Positions 7,899 to 15,660 of a DNA stretch of 64,000 bases are shown piece after piece. The stretch's first letter is position 1; the number at the start of each line of letters is the position of its first letter. The notes under the pieces are model-generated. The model worked only from the letters and a program-made list of their open reading frames with translations, was not told the origin of the DNA and made no database searches. Both the position numbers and the translations under genes were made by a program. Origin of the DNA: Thermoflavimicrobium daqui (lineage in GTDB: Bacteria; Bacillota; Bacilli; Thermoactinomycetales; Thermoactinomycetaceae); the NCBI RefSeq assembly GCF_003313465.1, contig NZ_KZ845665.1, positions 450,583 to 514,582 on the forward strand. Reading direction: 5' to 3'.

Positions 7899-8223
7899 AA
7901 AAGGAGGTGAATACTGTTACTTTAAACATGAACAATGATCCGCAGACAAAGATAAATTATCAACCTTTTCAGAAAAATATTCTATAATACAAGTATTAAA
8001 ATAGGGTGAAAAGTGAAAGCTAAATAGGGCTATTGATTAACCTATGTATGTAAAAAACAGAGAACCATTTTTTGCTAAGCGGAGATTTGTACAGACAGTG
8101 GACTAGAAAATAAAATCGATGTAGTAATAAAGGTCGTTGGTAAGTAAAAAGAAGAAGCAATGATAAAATGAAAATATAAAAATGGCCACGCTTGTCTATG
8201 TTTTTAGTAACAGTGCTGCGATG
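7899..8223 (+). promoter_or_regulatory. Structured leader A: Shine-Dalgarno and start codon bridged by a helix
   Basis: AAAAGGAGGTG lies at 7899-7909. Five bases after GGAGG, ACTGTTACT (7913-7921) can pair with AGTAACAGT (8206-8214), six bases before ATG 8221. A second helix, AAACAT (7924-7929) with ATGTTT (8198-8203), sits inside a symmetric TT/TT loop; AGAC (7944-7947) can pair with GTCT (8194-8197). The enclosed region is 284 nt. The 3' block is nearly identical to that before ylbO although the genes are unrelated. The rest of the 690-base gap from yktB holds only the stem-loop at 7857. Confidence 0.5.
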
Positions 8224-8421
8224 ATAACTATGGAAGATGTCATTAAAGCTTTTCGTTGTCGAGCCCCTGAAGAACGAATTCCTGTCCTTCGGTTAGAGTT
8301 AGACTATGAACTTGCCCAATTATATGAAGCGATGATGGAGAATAGTCAGGTCAAAGTTGATGAATGTAAACAGAGATTAGAAAAAATTCGCAGAGAAATG
8401 TTAATGTTAGAAGCATTATGA
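8221..8421 (+). CDS. Small protein of unknown function
   Basis: A 66-residue, charged, probably helical protein that I do not recognise. The C-terminal half (LYEAMMENSQVKVDECKQ and onwards) looks like a coiled coil. Start choice is uncertain. ATG 8221 sits six bases after the helix arm of leader A, matching the geometry seen before ylbO, ahcY and the ResA-like gene. ATG 8182 would add 13 residues encoded by the conserved leader block itself, and ATG 8230 would remove three. None has a nearby Shine-Dalgarno. It is a monocistronic gene followed by a perfect palindrome that probably terminates it. Confidence 0.6.
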   Translation: MITMEDVIKAFRCRAPEERIPVLRLELDYELAQLYEAMMENSQVKVDECKQRLEKIRREMLMLEAL

Positions 8422-8485
8422 TTATTATGTGAAAGACTGTCTCCCTAAGGATAGAAAGGATTTGTGGTTAAATTTGTCGAAATTG

Positions 8486-8523
8486 TAACGTGTACTTTTA
8501 TAAAAGTACACGTTAAATTTTTA
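8486..8523. terminator. Perfect 30-base palindrome, probable terminator
   Basis: Bases 8486-8515 form an exact palindrome with no central spacer (TAACGTGTACTTTTA and its complement), followed by AATTTTTAT. It may terminate the 66-aa gene. Perfect symmetry without a loop is also what an operator for the aminopeptidase gene at 8551 would look like. Confidence 0.6.
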
Positions 8524-8550
8524 TGAAGAAGAATATAGGGAGGCGTAGGC

Positions 8551-10041
8551 ATGAATTGGAAATTTTCGCATGAGTCTATCAGCAAGCTGGCTGCCGACGC
8601 GATGATTCTTTTTTATACGGAAGATTGTGTCACTCTATCCGAAGATTTAAGAGAAGTGGACTATATGTTAGAAGGACATATTTCTCGATTGATGATCGAT
8701 GGAGAAATTACTGGGAAGTTTGGAGAAGTGACGATTTTACGGGACTGGAATAAAAAGCCGATGACACGTGTATTCATCACTGGACTTGGTAAAAAAGAAA
8801 AGGTAGATCTTTTTAAATTGAAAGATGCGGTAGCTATTGCAGCGCGTAAAGCGAAAAAAATAGGGCTCAAGCAGCTGAGTATAAGCAGCCCTTCCTATAT
8901 GATTCAACACTTTAATCCAGTAGATATCATTCAATCGTTAGTTGAAGGAATTGAATTGGGGACATATCAACATCATACTTATCAAGAGCATAAACAGGAT
9001 AGTGAACCAAATATCATTTTGTCATGTAAGGGCTTTCCAGAAAAAGCTGTGGAAATTGGAGTAGAACGAGGAATTATTTTTTCACAAGCTACCAATCTAG
9101 CACGTTTCCTTACGAATGAGCCGGCTAATCGCCTAAACCCAGAATCTTTTACCCAGTATGCCCAAAAAATTGCAGAGAAAAGTGGACTTTCCATCGAGAT
9201 CTTGGAAGAAGATCAGTTAATATCAAAGAAGATGCAAGCTTTATTATCAGTCTCTGCTGGAAGTAAGTATGGAGCGAAAATGGTCGTTTTATCTTATAAT
9301 GGAGCTCCAGATTGTACAGATGTGATTGGCTTAGTAGGGAAAGGTGTGACTTATGACAGTGGAGGATTGCAAATCAAAAAAGATGCTCATGTTCTCAGTG
9401 AAATGAAAGTGGACATGGCTGGTGGCGCGGCCGTTTTGGGAGCAATGGAAGCAATTGGAGCGATTAAGCCTCATACCAATGTGATTGCAGTTATTCCTTT
9501 ATGTGAAAATATGATAGATAGCAATGCATATCGTCCTGGAGATGTTATTTCAACTTATAGTGGCAAAACGATCGAAATCACGCATACAGATGCGGAAGGT
9601 CGTCTGGTTTTGGCAGATGCTCTTACTTATATCAAGCAATTAGGAGCAACTAAATTGGTAGATGTAGCAACATTAACCGGAACAGTTTATAGTACATTTG
9701 GTCATGAAGTATCTGCCATGATGACAAATAACCAGGATTGGAGTAGCGAGGTACTATATGCTTCAAAAATTACTGGAGAACGGATTTGGGAGTTACCACT
9801 TTACGAAGAGTATGAAGAATTAATGCAGAGTGAGATTGCCGATTTAAAAAACTTTGGTGGATGGGGAGCTGTCAGTATACAAGGTGGGATTTTCTTAAAG
9901 CATTTTGTAGGGGAAACTCCATGGGTTCATTTGGATATAACAGGGACAATATTACGTCCCGAAGAAAAAGGAGTTTATGAAAAAGGAGCTACTGGTGCGA
10001 TTGTACGAACTTTGATCCAATTAGCGATGCGAACATACTAA
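8551..10041 (+). CDS. pepA: Leucyl aminopeptidase, M17 family
   Basis: Cytosolic di-metal aminopeptidase that removes N-terminal residues from peptides. The 496-residue length is normal. The N-terminal regulatory domain spans about 1-170 and the catalytic domain follows. Metal and catalytic residues are in VGKGVTYDSGGLQIK (Lys and Asp) and in THTDAEGRLVLADAL (Asp, Glu, Arg). The usual NTDAEGRL reads HTDAEGRL here, a conservative family variation. ATG 8551 follows AGGGAGGCG. It lies just downstream of the palindrome at 8486 and 43 bases before the glycerophosphodiesterase gene, possibly cotranscribed. Confidence 0.93.
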   Translation: MNWKFSHESISKLAADAMILFYTEDCVTLSEDLREVDYMLEGHISRLMIDGEITGKFGEVTILRDWNKKPMTRVFITGLGKKEKVDLFKLKDAVAIAARKAKKIGLKQLSISSPSYMIQHFNPVDIIQSLVEGIELGTYQHHTYQEHKQDSEPNIILSCKGFPEKAVEIGVERGIIFSQATNLARFLTNEPANRLNPESFTQYAQKIAEKSGLSIEILEEDQLISKKMQALLSVSAGSKYGAKMVVLSYNGAPDCTDVIGLVGKGVTYDSGGLQIKKDAHVLSEMKVDMAGGAAVLGAMEAIGAIKPHTNVIAVIPLCENMIDSNAYRPGDVISTYSGKTIEITHTDAEGRLVLADALTYIKQLGATKLVDVATLTGTVYSTFGHEVSAMMTNNQDWSSEVLYASKITGERIWELPLYEEYEELMQSEIADLKNFGGWGAVSIQGGIFLKHFVGETPWVHLDITGTILRPEEKGVYEKGATGAIVRTLIQLAMRTY

Positions 10042-10084
10042 TCTATAGAAGAGTTTCAAATGGGCGATTGAGGGTGAATTGATA

Positions 10085-10828
10085 ATGAATACAAAAGTCA
10101 TTGCACACCGGGGCTTTTCCGCTAAGGCTCCCGAAAATACTTTAGCTGCTTTCCAGTGGGCTATCAAGACAAAAGCAGATGGCATTGAGCTTGATGTGCA
10201 TTTAACACTCGATGGGGAAGTCGTGGTCATTCATGATGAAAAGATTGATCGTACGACAACTGGGCAGGGTTGGATTAAAGATTTCACAATCGCTGAGCTT
10301 CGCCAATTCCAGAATGGAGTATGGTTTTCTGAAGAGTATTCAGATCAGATTATACCAACACTTGATGAGGTACTAGAGTTAGCAAGTAATACCGAGTTAT
10401 TATTAAATATAGAGTTGAAAAATAATGTGATTTTTTATTCGGGCTTAGAAGAGACGGTGGTTCATAAAGTTGAACATTTTGGGTTAGAAAAGCAAGTAGT
10501 CATTTCTTCATTTAATCATACAAGCTTAGCTTATTTACATCAATTTCGCCCCAATTGGTCCATAGCTGCATTATATGAAGAGCATTTATATAAACCTTGG
10601 ATATATGCTAAAACTTTTGGTGCTTCTGCCCTTCATCCCATTTATACTGTGGTAACTGAAGAAATGATTGAGCAGTGCAATCAGCACGGAATTTTGGTCC
10701 GTCCATATACGATAAATTGTACTCAGGATATGAAACGTTTCGTTGATCTTCAAGTTGATGCGATTATTACAGATTTTCCAGATCAACTTTATGGATTATT
10801 ACAAGAAAAAGCCATTGAGATCAGTTAG
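10085..10828 (+). CDS. Glycerophosphodiester phosphodiesterase
   Basis: GDPD-family enzyme that hydrolyses glycerophosphodiesters to glycerol-3-phosphate and an alcohol. The N-terminal catalytic signature AHRGFSAKAPENTLAAF, the metal ligands in GIELDVHLT and the VIHDEKIDRTT motif are all present. Length 247 matches cytoplasmic GDPDs, and there is no signal peptide, unlike secreted GlpQ. Start ATG 10085 follows GAGGGTG; a TTG six bases upstream is possible. A terminator follows directly. Substrate preference is not evident. Confidence 0.9.
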   Translation: MNTKVIAHRGFSAKAPENTLAAFQWAIKTKADGIELDVHLTLDGEVVVIHDEKIDRTTTGQGWIKDFTIAELRQFQNGVWFSEEYSDQIIPTLDEVLELASNTELLLNIELKNNVIFYSGLEETVVHKVEHFGLEKQVVISSFNHTSLAYLHQFRPNWSIAALYEEHLYKPWIYAKTFGASALHPIYTVVTEEMIEQCNQHGILVRPYTINCTQDMKRFVDLQVDAIITDFPDQLYGLLQEKAIEIS

Positions 10829-10861
10829 GTTGCACGGGTTAGAATGAAAGTGATATGATGG

Positions 10862-10890
10862 AAAGGCGCCGAGCTTGGCGCTTTTTTCTT
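10862..10890 (+). terminator. Terminator of GDPD gene
   Basis: AAGGCGCC paired with GGCGCTT around GAGCTT, then six T. Confidence 0.85.
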
Positions 10891-10942
10891 ATGAAGAGGT
10901 TGTAAAAGTGTGTACAATCTCAATGAAGGAAAGGTGATTACG

Positions 10943-11782
10943 ATGAAAATCGGCTGTCATATAAGTGTAGCGAAAGGACTTTATCCCGCTGCAAAACGAG
11001 CTCATGAGCTAAATGCTGCTGCATTTCAAGTATTTACAAAGAATCCAAGAGGCTTAAGGCCCAAAAAGTTAAATTTAAAAGATGCAGAAAAAGGAAGGAA
11101 TTACATAAAAGAGCATGATATGACACTTGTTGCCCATACGCCTTATATTACCAACTTATCTACACCTAAAGCAGATCTACAAGAAGTAACGATTCGTTCT
11201 ATTAAAGAAGATTTACATATTGCAGAAGCTTATGGTGCGGTTGGTGCTGTAGTACATTGTGGAAAACATGTGGGCGAAGGAGTAGAGTTTGGGAAAAAGA
11301 GGATGGTAGAAACCTTAAATTTTATATTGGAAGAATACCAAGGCACACCAAAGTTATTATTAGAAAATACAGCAGGACAAGGCAGTGAACTTGGGCTAAC
11401 CATTGAAGAGCTAGTCGAAATAAGAGAGGCGACCGACTATCCAGAAAAGATTGGTTTTTGTTTTGATACGTGTCATGGTTTTGCTGCTGGTATGTGGTCT
11501 TATGATACTTTTGCTGAGTGTGTTGATACGATGAAAAAAACAGGGTACTTGAATCATTTGGTGGCAATCCATTTTAATGATAGTAAAGTCCCTTTTAATA
11601 GCCGCAAAGACCGACATGAAAAAATAGGTAAAGGCGAAATCGGGGCTGAAGCTTTGTCTCTTTTTCTAAAGAGTGATGTTTTTGAGGGACTTCCTATTAT
11701 TTTAGAGACACCAGTCGAAGATGAGAGTGAGTATGCAGATGAAATCGCTTATCTGCACCAGCTTCGACCAGAGAAGTCGTAA
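10943..11782 (+). CDS. nfo: Endonuclease IV (AP endonuclease)
   Basis: Zinc-dependent apurinic/apyrimidinic endonuclease that cuts DNA 5' of abasic sites in base excision repair. The family motifs appear in order: MKIGCHISVAKG, VVHCGKH, LENTAGQGSE, GFCFDTCHGFAAG, and HFNDSKVPFNSRKDRHEKIG, which carry the metal-binding His, Glu and Asp residues. Length 279 is typical. ATG 10943 follows GGAAAGGTG; a longer reading from GTG 10910 lacks a ribosome site. The ylaH-like gene begins 17 bases downstream, so the two may be cotranscribed. Orthologue of B. subtilis Nfo (YqfS). Confidence 0.94.
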   Translation: MKIGCHISVAKGLYPAAKRAHELNAAAFQVFTKNPRGLRPKKLNLKDAEKGRNYIKEHDMTLVAHTPYITNLSTPKADLQEVTIRSIKEDLHIAEAYGAVGAVVHCGKHVGEGVEFGKKRMVETLNFILEEYQGTPKLLLENTAGQGSELGLTIEELVEIREATDYPEKIGFCFDTCHGFAAGMWSYDTFAECVDTMKKTGYLNHLVAIHFNDSKVPFNSRKDRHEKIGKGEIGAEALSLFLKSDVFEGLPIILETPVEDESEYADEIAYLHQLRPEKS

Positions 11783-11799
11783 AGAAAGGAGGAGAAATC

Positions 11800-12069
11800 A
11801 TGTTTGATTGGGTTGATCAACTTCCAGGGTATGGAAGATATCTAATCATTCTAATTTTATCCGCTGTTATTTATCAAATGGCTTTTGCACGTAATCTACC
11901 TCTTTTAAAAAGTATCTTCGTTTATATCGTACTAGCTATTGGTTGTGTGATTCTCCTTATTTTTCAAATTATGCAGTTTCCTATTATTGAGGCGATGTTA
12001 ATTACGGTAGTACTCATCGTTTTAACACGTTTACGATTGATGTTTGGAAAATCAAATCAATCCAAGTAA
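11800..12069 (+). CDS. ylaH: YlaH-like small membrane protein
   Basis: An 89-residue protein with three predicted membrane helices (about 13-30, 38-57 and 61-80) and a basic C-terminus. It matches the YlaH-like family from memory: YQMAFARNLPLLKS followed by VYIVLAIGCVIL. Start ATG 11800 follows GAAAGGAGG. It is next to ylaI- and ylaJ-like genes, as in the B. subtilis yla region, which supports the name. Function unknown. Confidence 0.72.
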   Translation: MFDWVDQLPGYGRYLIILILSAVIYQMAFARNLPLLKSIFVYIVLAIGCVILLIFQIMQFPIIEAMLITVVLIVLTRLRLMFGKSNQSK

Positions 12070-12092
12070 GATTAAGTGTTAAAAAAGAAAGT

Positions 12093-12128
12093 CCCCTTTT
12101 TACCCTCATCGAGGTAGTGAAAAAGGGG
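12093..12128 (+). terminator. Stem-loop after ylaH
   Basis: CCCCTTTTT and AAAAAGGGG arms with inner ACC/GGT pairing; no clear T run follows. Confidence 0.5.
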
Positions 12129-12171
12129 TATGTATTGAACGAATTTAAACTGGTGGAAGTGGGGGAGTTTT

Positions 12172-12453
12172 ATGCAGTTGAAAGATGCACTGTTTAATTG
12201 GTTACAAATTCAAATCGTTTGGGAAGCTCGTCCATCAGATCGTTCTGCACGGGATACAGTCCTTTTTTTTACGGAAATTTTACGTGAAGATCATCAAGTG
12301 TCAGATTTAGAGAAGCGAGAAGAGGAATCGGAGTATGTCATTTCATTTCGCCAACATGATGAAATGCTTTCCTATTCCTTTCCTAAAGAAGCTGCAGAAA
12401 AGCTTCTTTCGGATATTGTTTCAGAGCCTAAGTACAATCAATCGTTTGAATAG
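12172..12453 (+). CDS. Conserved-looking small protein of unknown function
   Basis: A 93-residue acidic soluble protein without signal peptide or membrane segment. I do not recognise it with confidence. The ORF has good codon structure and a Shine-Dalgarno GTGGGGGAG 7 bases before ATG 12172. Its position between ylaH- and ylaI-like genes suggests a yla-region protein such as YlaL, but this is a guess. Its last 16 bases overlap the convergent ylaI gene. Confidence 0.6.
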   Translation: MQLKDALFNWLQIQIVWEARPSDRSARDTVLFFTEILREDHQVSDLEKREEESEYVISFRQHDEMLSYSFPKEAAEKLLSDIVSEPKYNQSFE

Positions 12454-12641
12454 CCCAAGTAGATAAACTCATTCGTACGTTCTTCGCTTTCTTTTTCTTG
12501 ATGCCGCTTTTCAACTTGTTTACTAATTCGTAGATAGCATGTTGGGCAAATTTGAATTTTGTGTGGATGCTTTTTTACTTTCTTTTCTTGGATTTTATTA
12601 AGCTCAAAAGACTGATCACATAAGATACAAATTAATTTCAT
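12438..12641 (-). CDS. ylaI: YlaI-like zinc-ribbon protein (DUF2197)
   Basis: A 67-residue protein with two CxxC pairs, CILCD near residue 5 and CPTCYLRI near residue 35, the arrangement of a small zinc ribbon. It matches the DUF2197/YlaI family in length and spacing, and its neighbours support the name. ATG 12641 follows AAAGGGAG. The 3' end overlaps the convergent gene at 12172-12453 by 16 bases. Function unknown. Confidence 0.78.
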   Translation of the reverse strand: MKLICILCDQSFELNKIQEKKVKKHPHKIQICPTCYLRISKQVEKRHQEKESEERTNEFIYLGYSND

Positions 12642-12757
12642 AAATAACTCCCTTTAACGTTGGAATCAAGTGAATGAGCTTAACTCTATTCTATGGAAAC
12701 AATACAAGGGATACAAGTAATGGATGACGACAAGTTTAAGTTAAGAAGCTTTTGTAC

Positions 12758-12790
12758 CAGGAATGGGTTATTTTCATGAACCCATTCCTG
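12758..12790. repeat. Perfect 12-bp inverted repeat
   Basis: CAGGAATGGGTT (12758-12769) and AACCCATTCCTG (12779-12790) flank a 9-base loop. It follows the ylaJ gene on the minus strand and precedes no T run on either strand, so terminator function is uncertain. Confidence 0.6.
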
Positions 12791-12834
12791 ATATCGGAGT
12801 TTATCCTAAGTATGAGAAAGTGGATGATATTTAT

Positions 12835-13404
12835 TTAAGGTGTTTGTTTTAGACGTTGTTCATTGGTACGTGTAGGTGGTTCTTCTCGTTTGGGAGCTTC
12901 TCTAGAAGGCTGTGGCACAATACGATTGGTGATATCTGCTAGTTCTTCAAGTATGCCACCAAGAGGGCGACCTTGCCGAATATCATGATTCACATCGCGT
13001 AATCGTTGAACAAGATCAATGTCAGCAGTTACCAGTGCGCGAGCTCCTTGAGGGTCTTCATGTAAAGCTTGTGCAACCGTGTACTTAACTGTTCCCACAC
13101 GTCCACGATCTAAACGCGGATCTAAATCAATCCCAACAATCGTATACTTTCCGAGTACAACTGCGGTTGCTCCACGTACATGAGGAACGCTTGTCGCAAG
13201 GTTGACCAATCGATTGGCGATGGCTTGTGATGATTGATCCCGTTTTGGCTGTGGAATGGTTTGCTTGACTCGTTCTGTATGAGAAATAGGTTGGTTAGGA
13301 CCCGGTGTTGCTTCTTTAGCTGGTGGCTTATTACTTGTTTCACACCCTGTGATTAGTATGGATATAACAAAGAGAATACTTAATCGTCTAAGAAGTAGAT
13401 GCAT
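12835..13404 (-). CDS. ylaJ: YhcN/YlaJ-type sporulation lipoprotein
   Basis: A 189-residue predicted lipoprotein. The signal peptide LLLRRLSILFVISILITGC ends in the lipobox LITGC with the acylated cysteine at about residue 21. A proline-rich linker follows, then the YhcN/YlaJ domain (about 60-150) with AIANRLVNLATSVPHVRGA and TAVVLGKYTIVGID. Family members are found in spores. The C-terminal tail is rich in Pro, Arg and Glu. Start ATG 13404 (MHLLLRR) follows GAAAGGAAG; an upstream ATG at 13431 would bury the signal peptide. Adjacent to ylaI as in B. subtilis. Confidence 0.85.
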   Translation of the reverse strand: MHLLLRRLSILFVISILITGCETSNKPPAKEATPGPNQPISHTERVKQTIPQPKRDQSSQAIANRLVNLATSVPHVRGATAVVLGKYTIVGIDLDPRLDRGRVGTVKYTVAQALHEDPQGARALVTADIDLVQRLRDVNHDIRQGRPLGGILEELADITNRIVPQPSREAPKREEPPTRTNEQRLKQTP

Positions 13405-13565
13405 CGTATTTCTTCCTTTCACGGTTTTCATTTAGCTATAGTGTTTCCTGAAGAACAAAATGTATGAGTAATGGTGAACCCAAGAGTATGGGAATTTATT
13501 GAGGAAGAACTAAAAGGAAATGCTAGAAAAATGCATTTCACTATGTAAAGGTGGTAATCAAAGCG

Positions 13566-14195
13566 ATGAGAGTCGAAACATTTTCTTTAGGACCTGTAAT
13601 GACAAATGCTTATTTAATATATGATGAAGAAAGTAAAGAAGGCATTGTATTTGATCCGGGGATGAATCCCAGTCCACTCATTAACCAAATCAAAGAGCTA
13701 GGATTAAAGATTCAGGGAATTTTACTTACACACGCGCATTTTGATCATATTGGTGGTCTAGAAGAAGTTCGTCAACTAACACAAGCACCTGTGTATGTAC
13801 ATCGGATTGAAGAGGATTGGCTTACAGACCCTAAACAGAATGGCTCCGCATTGTTAATGGGAAAACCGATTGTTTGTCAGCCAGCTGATTTCCTTTTGGA
13901 TGGAGGAGAAAAACTAACATTCATCGGCGAAAATTTCCAAGTTATCCATACGCCTGGCCATTCTCCCGGAAGTGTGTCATATTTGTGCGGATCTTTGCTT
14001 ATCAGTGGGGATGTTTTGTTTGCGGGGTCGATTGGTCGAACTGATTTACCAGGAGGAAGCTTGGAGACTTTAATGAATTCGATTCATCATCAATTATTGA
14101 CGTTACCTGAAGAGACCCGTGTTTTGTGTGGGCATGGTCCAGAAACGACAATTGGCCGAGAGATGGAACAAAATCCATATATCACTGGTTGGTAA
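13566..14195 (+). CDS. yqgX: Metallo-beta-lactamase-fold hydrolase, YqgX-like
   Basis: A 209-residue glyoxalase-II-like hydrolase. Metal ligands are clear: THAHFDH (HxHxDH), HTPGHSPGS, SGDVLFAGSIGRTD and CGHGPETTIG. It lacks the extra C-terminal helical domain of classical GloB, as YqgX does. Start ATG 13566 (MRVETFSLGP) follows AAAGGTGG; an in-frame GTG at 13551 overlaps that ribosome site. A strong terminator follows. Substrate unknown; hydrolysis of a thiol-ester conjugate such as a bacillithiol adduct is possible, given bshC in the window, but not shown. Confidence 0.85.
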   Translation: MRVETFSLGPVMTNAYLIYDEESKEGIVFDPGMNPSPLINQIKELGLKIQGILLTHAHFDHIGGLEEVRQLTQAPVYVHRIEEDWLTDPKQNGSALLMGKPIVCQPADFLLDGGEKLTFIGENFQVIHTPGHSPGSVSYLCGSLLISGDVLFAGSIGRTDLPGGSLETLMNSIHHQLLTLPEETRVLCGHGPETTIGREMEQNPYITGW

Positions 14196-14201
14196 ATAGA
14201 T

Positions 14202-14243
14202 ATACAAAAAAGGTAGTGCTTAATTGCACTATCTTTTTTGTAT
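14202..14243. terminator. Long terminator hairpin after yqgX
   Basis: Arms of 18 bases (14202-14219 and 14226-14243) pair almost perfectly around TTAATT, with six T within the second arm. Confidence 0.9.
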
Positions 14244-14247
14244 ATGG

Positions 14248-14858
14248 TTCACAGGGAACAGGGGAAATTTTAGATGCGTCTACTCAATTAGCAAAAGGTG
14301 CTGAGCAGATGGGCAAATGGTCTGGCGATCATTGGACAAAAATGAATACTCTAAGAAAAATAAATATCAAAAATTTAGAATGTCGGATTGATAAGATTGA
14401 GTGGATCATAAGCGAAGTGCGTACAAAAAAATGGCAAATCCCAATTTTACCAATTCCACCTAAAATAGCTGAAATAAAAGGACAAATTCGCCAAGATATA
14501 GCTCAAATCAAAAAACAATGGTAAAGTCTAGTTTCACAGGTTCATCAAGTTGATAAGCTTATTAAAGGAAGTAAACATCTGGCAAAGGGAAGCAGGCAAT
14601 TAGAAGTAGGGATCCAATTGTTAACACAAGGAACTCAAAAGTTAAATACACTTTATTTGTAAATGTAACGAAGGAGTTAAGTGAAGGAAATAAGAAACTA
14701 GCTAGCGAATTAATCAAAGCATCGAAGAAAAAGTTACCTCCTATAGAAACGCCATCCATCATCTAGCTCCATTGATAAACTCGCTAGTAGTTATTTGGCT
14801 GTTTTTGTTAATTCCACTGTGTATCTGGATGTTAAGACAAAGACGAGGGTTTGCATGA
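14248..14858 (+). pseudogene. Decayed YhgE/Pip-like membrane protein gene
   Basis: Several frames carry pieces of one protein type. LDASTQLAKGAEQM begins near 14270, a TAA interrupts at 14522, then HLAKGSRQLEVGIQLL, then after a frame change VTKELSEGNKKLASEL, and finally a membrane helix reading INSLVVIWLFLLIPLCIW ending in RQRRGF and a stop at 14858. Repeated LxxGxxQL units and a C-terminal helix with a basic tail are typical of YhgE/Pip-type proteins. The N-terminal half is missing. At least two disruptions make it non-functional. The family call is moderate; the decay is clear. Confidence 0.6.
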
Positions 14859-14996
14859 GTTAAAAGAAAAAGATCAATTGGAATCTCTCTAGTTTTCAAT
14901 AGATTGATCAAAAATGTCATCTTTTTTTCACTTTATCCGATTTTTTCTTAATAGTAGATCTGTCATGATTGTGGGGGGACAATATCGGGTTCAATT

Positions 14997-15042
14997 AAGG
15001 GGGTGGATGCTGTTACTCTACTGAGTGGCAGTGATGTAGATG
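14997..15042 (+). promoter_or_regulatory. Structured leader D: compact helix between Shine-Dalgarno and start
   Basis: AAGGGGGTGG lies at 14997-15006. Five bases after it GCTGTTACTC (15009-15018) pairs with GAGTGGCAGT (15023-15032) around TACT, including three G-T pairs. ATG 15040 follows 7 bases later. The 5' half matches leaders A and B in sequence. A TAG directly precedes the ATG in frame and no Shine-Dalgarno lies close to it. Confidence 0.55.
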
Positions 15043-15636
15043 AAAAGCAGAAATTGGCTAATTGCAGCCTTGCTCATATTTGCAGTTGTTGGAACAATAT
15101 GGTGGAAATGGCCACAAGAGCAAGTGACATCAACGCAAAAAGGAGCAAATCAAGGAAAAGCAGCGGTTACTCATGCAGATTGTCGTGAAGAAGAGCAAGC
15201 TGAAACAGGATATTGTGCACCAAACTTTACTTTGACCTCACTTGATGGTAAAAAAGTGGAGTTATATCAAAATCATGGGAAGCCAACTTTTCTTAACTTC
15301 TGGGCATCTTGGTGTGAACCATGTAAAAGAGAGATGCCAATGCTTCAGAAGGCCTATCAAAAGTATAAAGGACAAGTTAACTTTTTGATGGTAAACGCAA
15401 CAGCATTTGACGATGAGAAAAAAATGCGCGATTATGTAAAGCAGAACGGCTTTAATTTTCCCATTCTTTTAGATCCATATCGACCGAAATATGTAACAAC
15501 TACACAAACTCATTATGGTGTTTTAGGCTTTCCGATGACTTTCATTGTGGATGCGAAAGGGAAAATCATGTATAAACACCCAGGGGAGATGAATCAAGAA
15601 GTACTTGATGATATTATGCAAAAACTGACCAACTAG
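15040..15636 (+). CDS. Membrane-anchored thiol-disulfide oxidoreductase, ResA/StoA-like
   Basis: Extracytoplasmic thioredoxin-like protein of the TlpA/ResA family, 198 residues. One N-terminal membrane helix (about 5-22) anchors it. A linker with two cysteines (ADCREEE and GYCAP) precedes the thioredoxin fold, whose active site is WASWCEPCKREMP. The cis-proline loop is LGFPMTFIV. It is followed 24 bases later by ccdA, which supplies electrons to such proteins. Relatives reduce apocytochrome c (ResA) or act in spore cortex formation (StoA); which applies is open, but a second, more typical ResA follows. The start is fixed by an in-frame TAG just before ATG 15040. Translation probably depends on leader D. 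Confidence 0.85.
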   Translation: MKSRNWLIAALLIFAVVGTIWWKWPQEQVTSTQKGANQGKAAVTHADCREEEQAETGYCAPNFTLTSLDGKKVELYQNHGKPTFLNFWASWCEPCKREMPMLQKAYQKYKGQVNFLMVNATAFDDEKKMRDYVKQNGFNFPILLDPYRPKYVTTTQTHYGVLGFPMTFIVDAKGKIMYKHPGEMNQEVLDDIMQKLTN

Positions 15637-15660
15637 AAAGGGAGAGGGCGAAGAAAAACA

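Noticed and set aside
8182..8220. Shared N-terminal VYVFSN of the 8182 and 20918 readings as a protein motif
   Set aside because: The ahcY leader keeps the same RNA block in a frame with a stop, and RsfA homologues begin later, so conservation is at RNA level.
7899..8220. Leader A as a known riboswitch (SAM, lysine, purine, c-di-GMP, c-di-AMP, preQ1) or self-splicing intron
   Set aside because: None of the conserved cores that I can recall is present, and leader B is too short for a group I or II intron. Rfam should still be consulted.
14126..14524. 132-codon ORF overlapping the end of yqgX
   Set aside because: Its first part is the yqgX tail in another frame and it crosses a strong terminator; only its later part belongs to the YhgE/Pip-like remnant.
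15003..15188. 61-codon ORF starting at the GTG inside leader D
   Set aside because: It overlaps the ResA-like gene in another frame and its start coincides with the conserved helix; I see no protein-like conservation.
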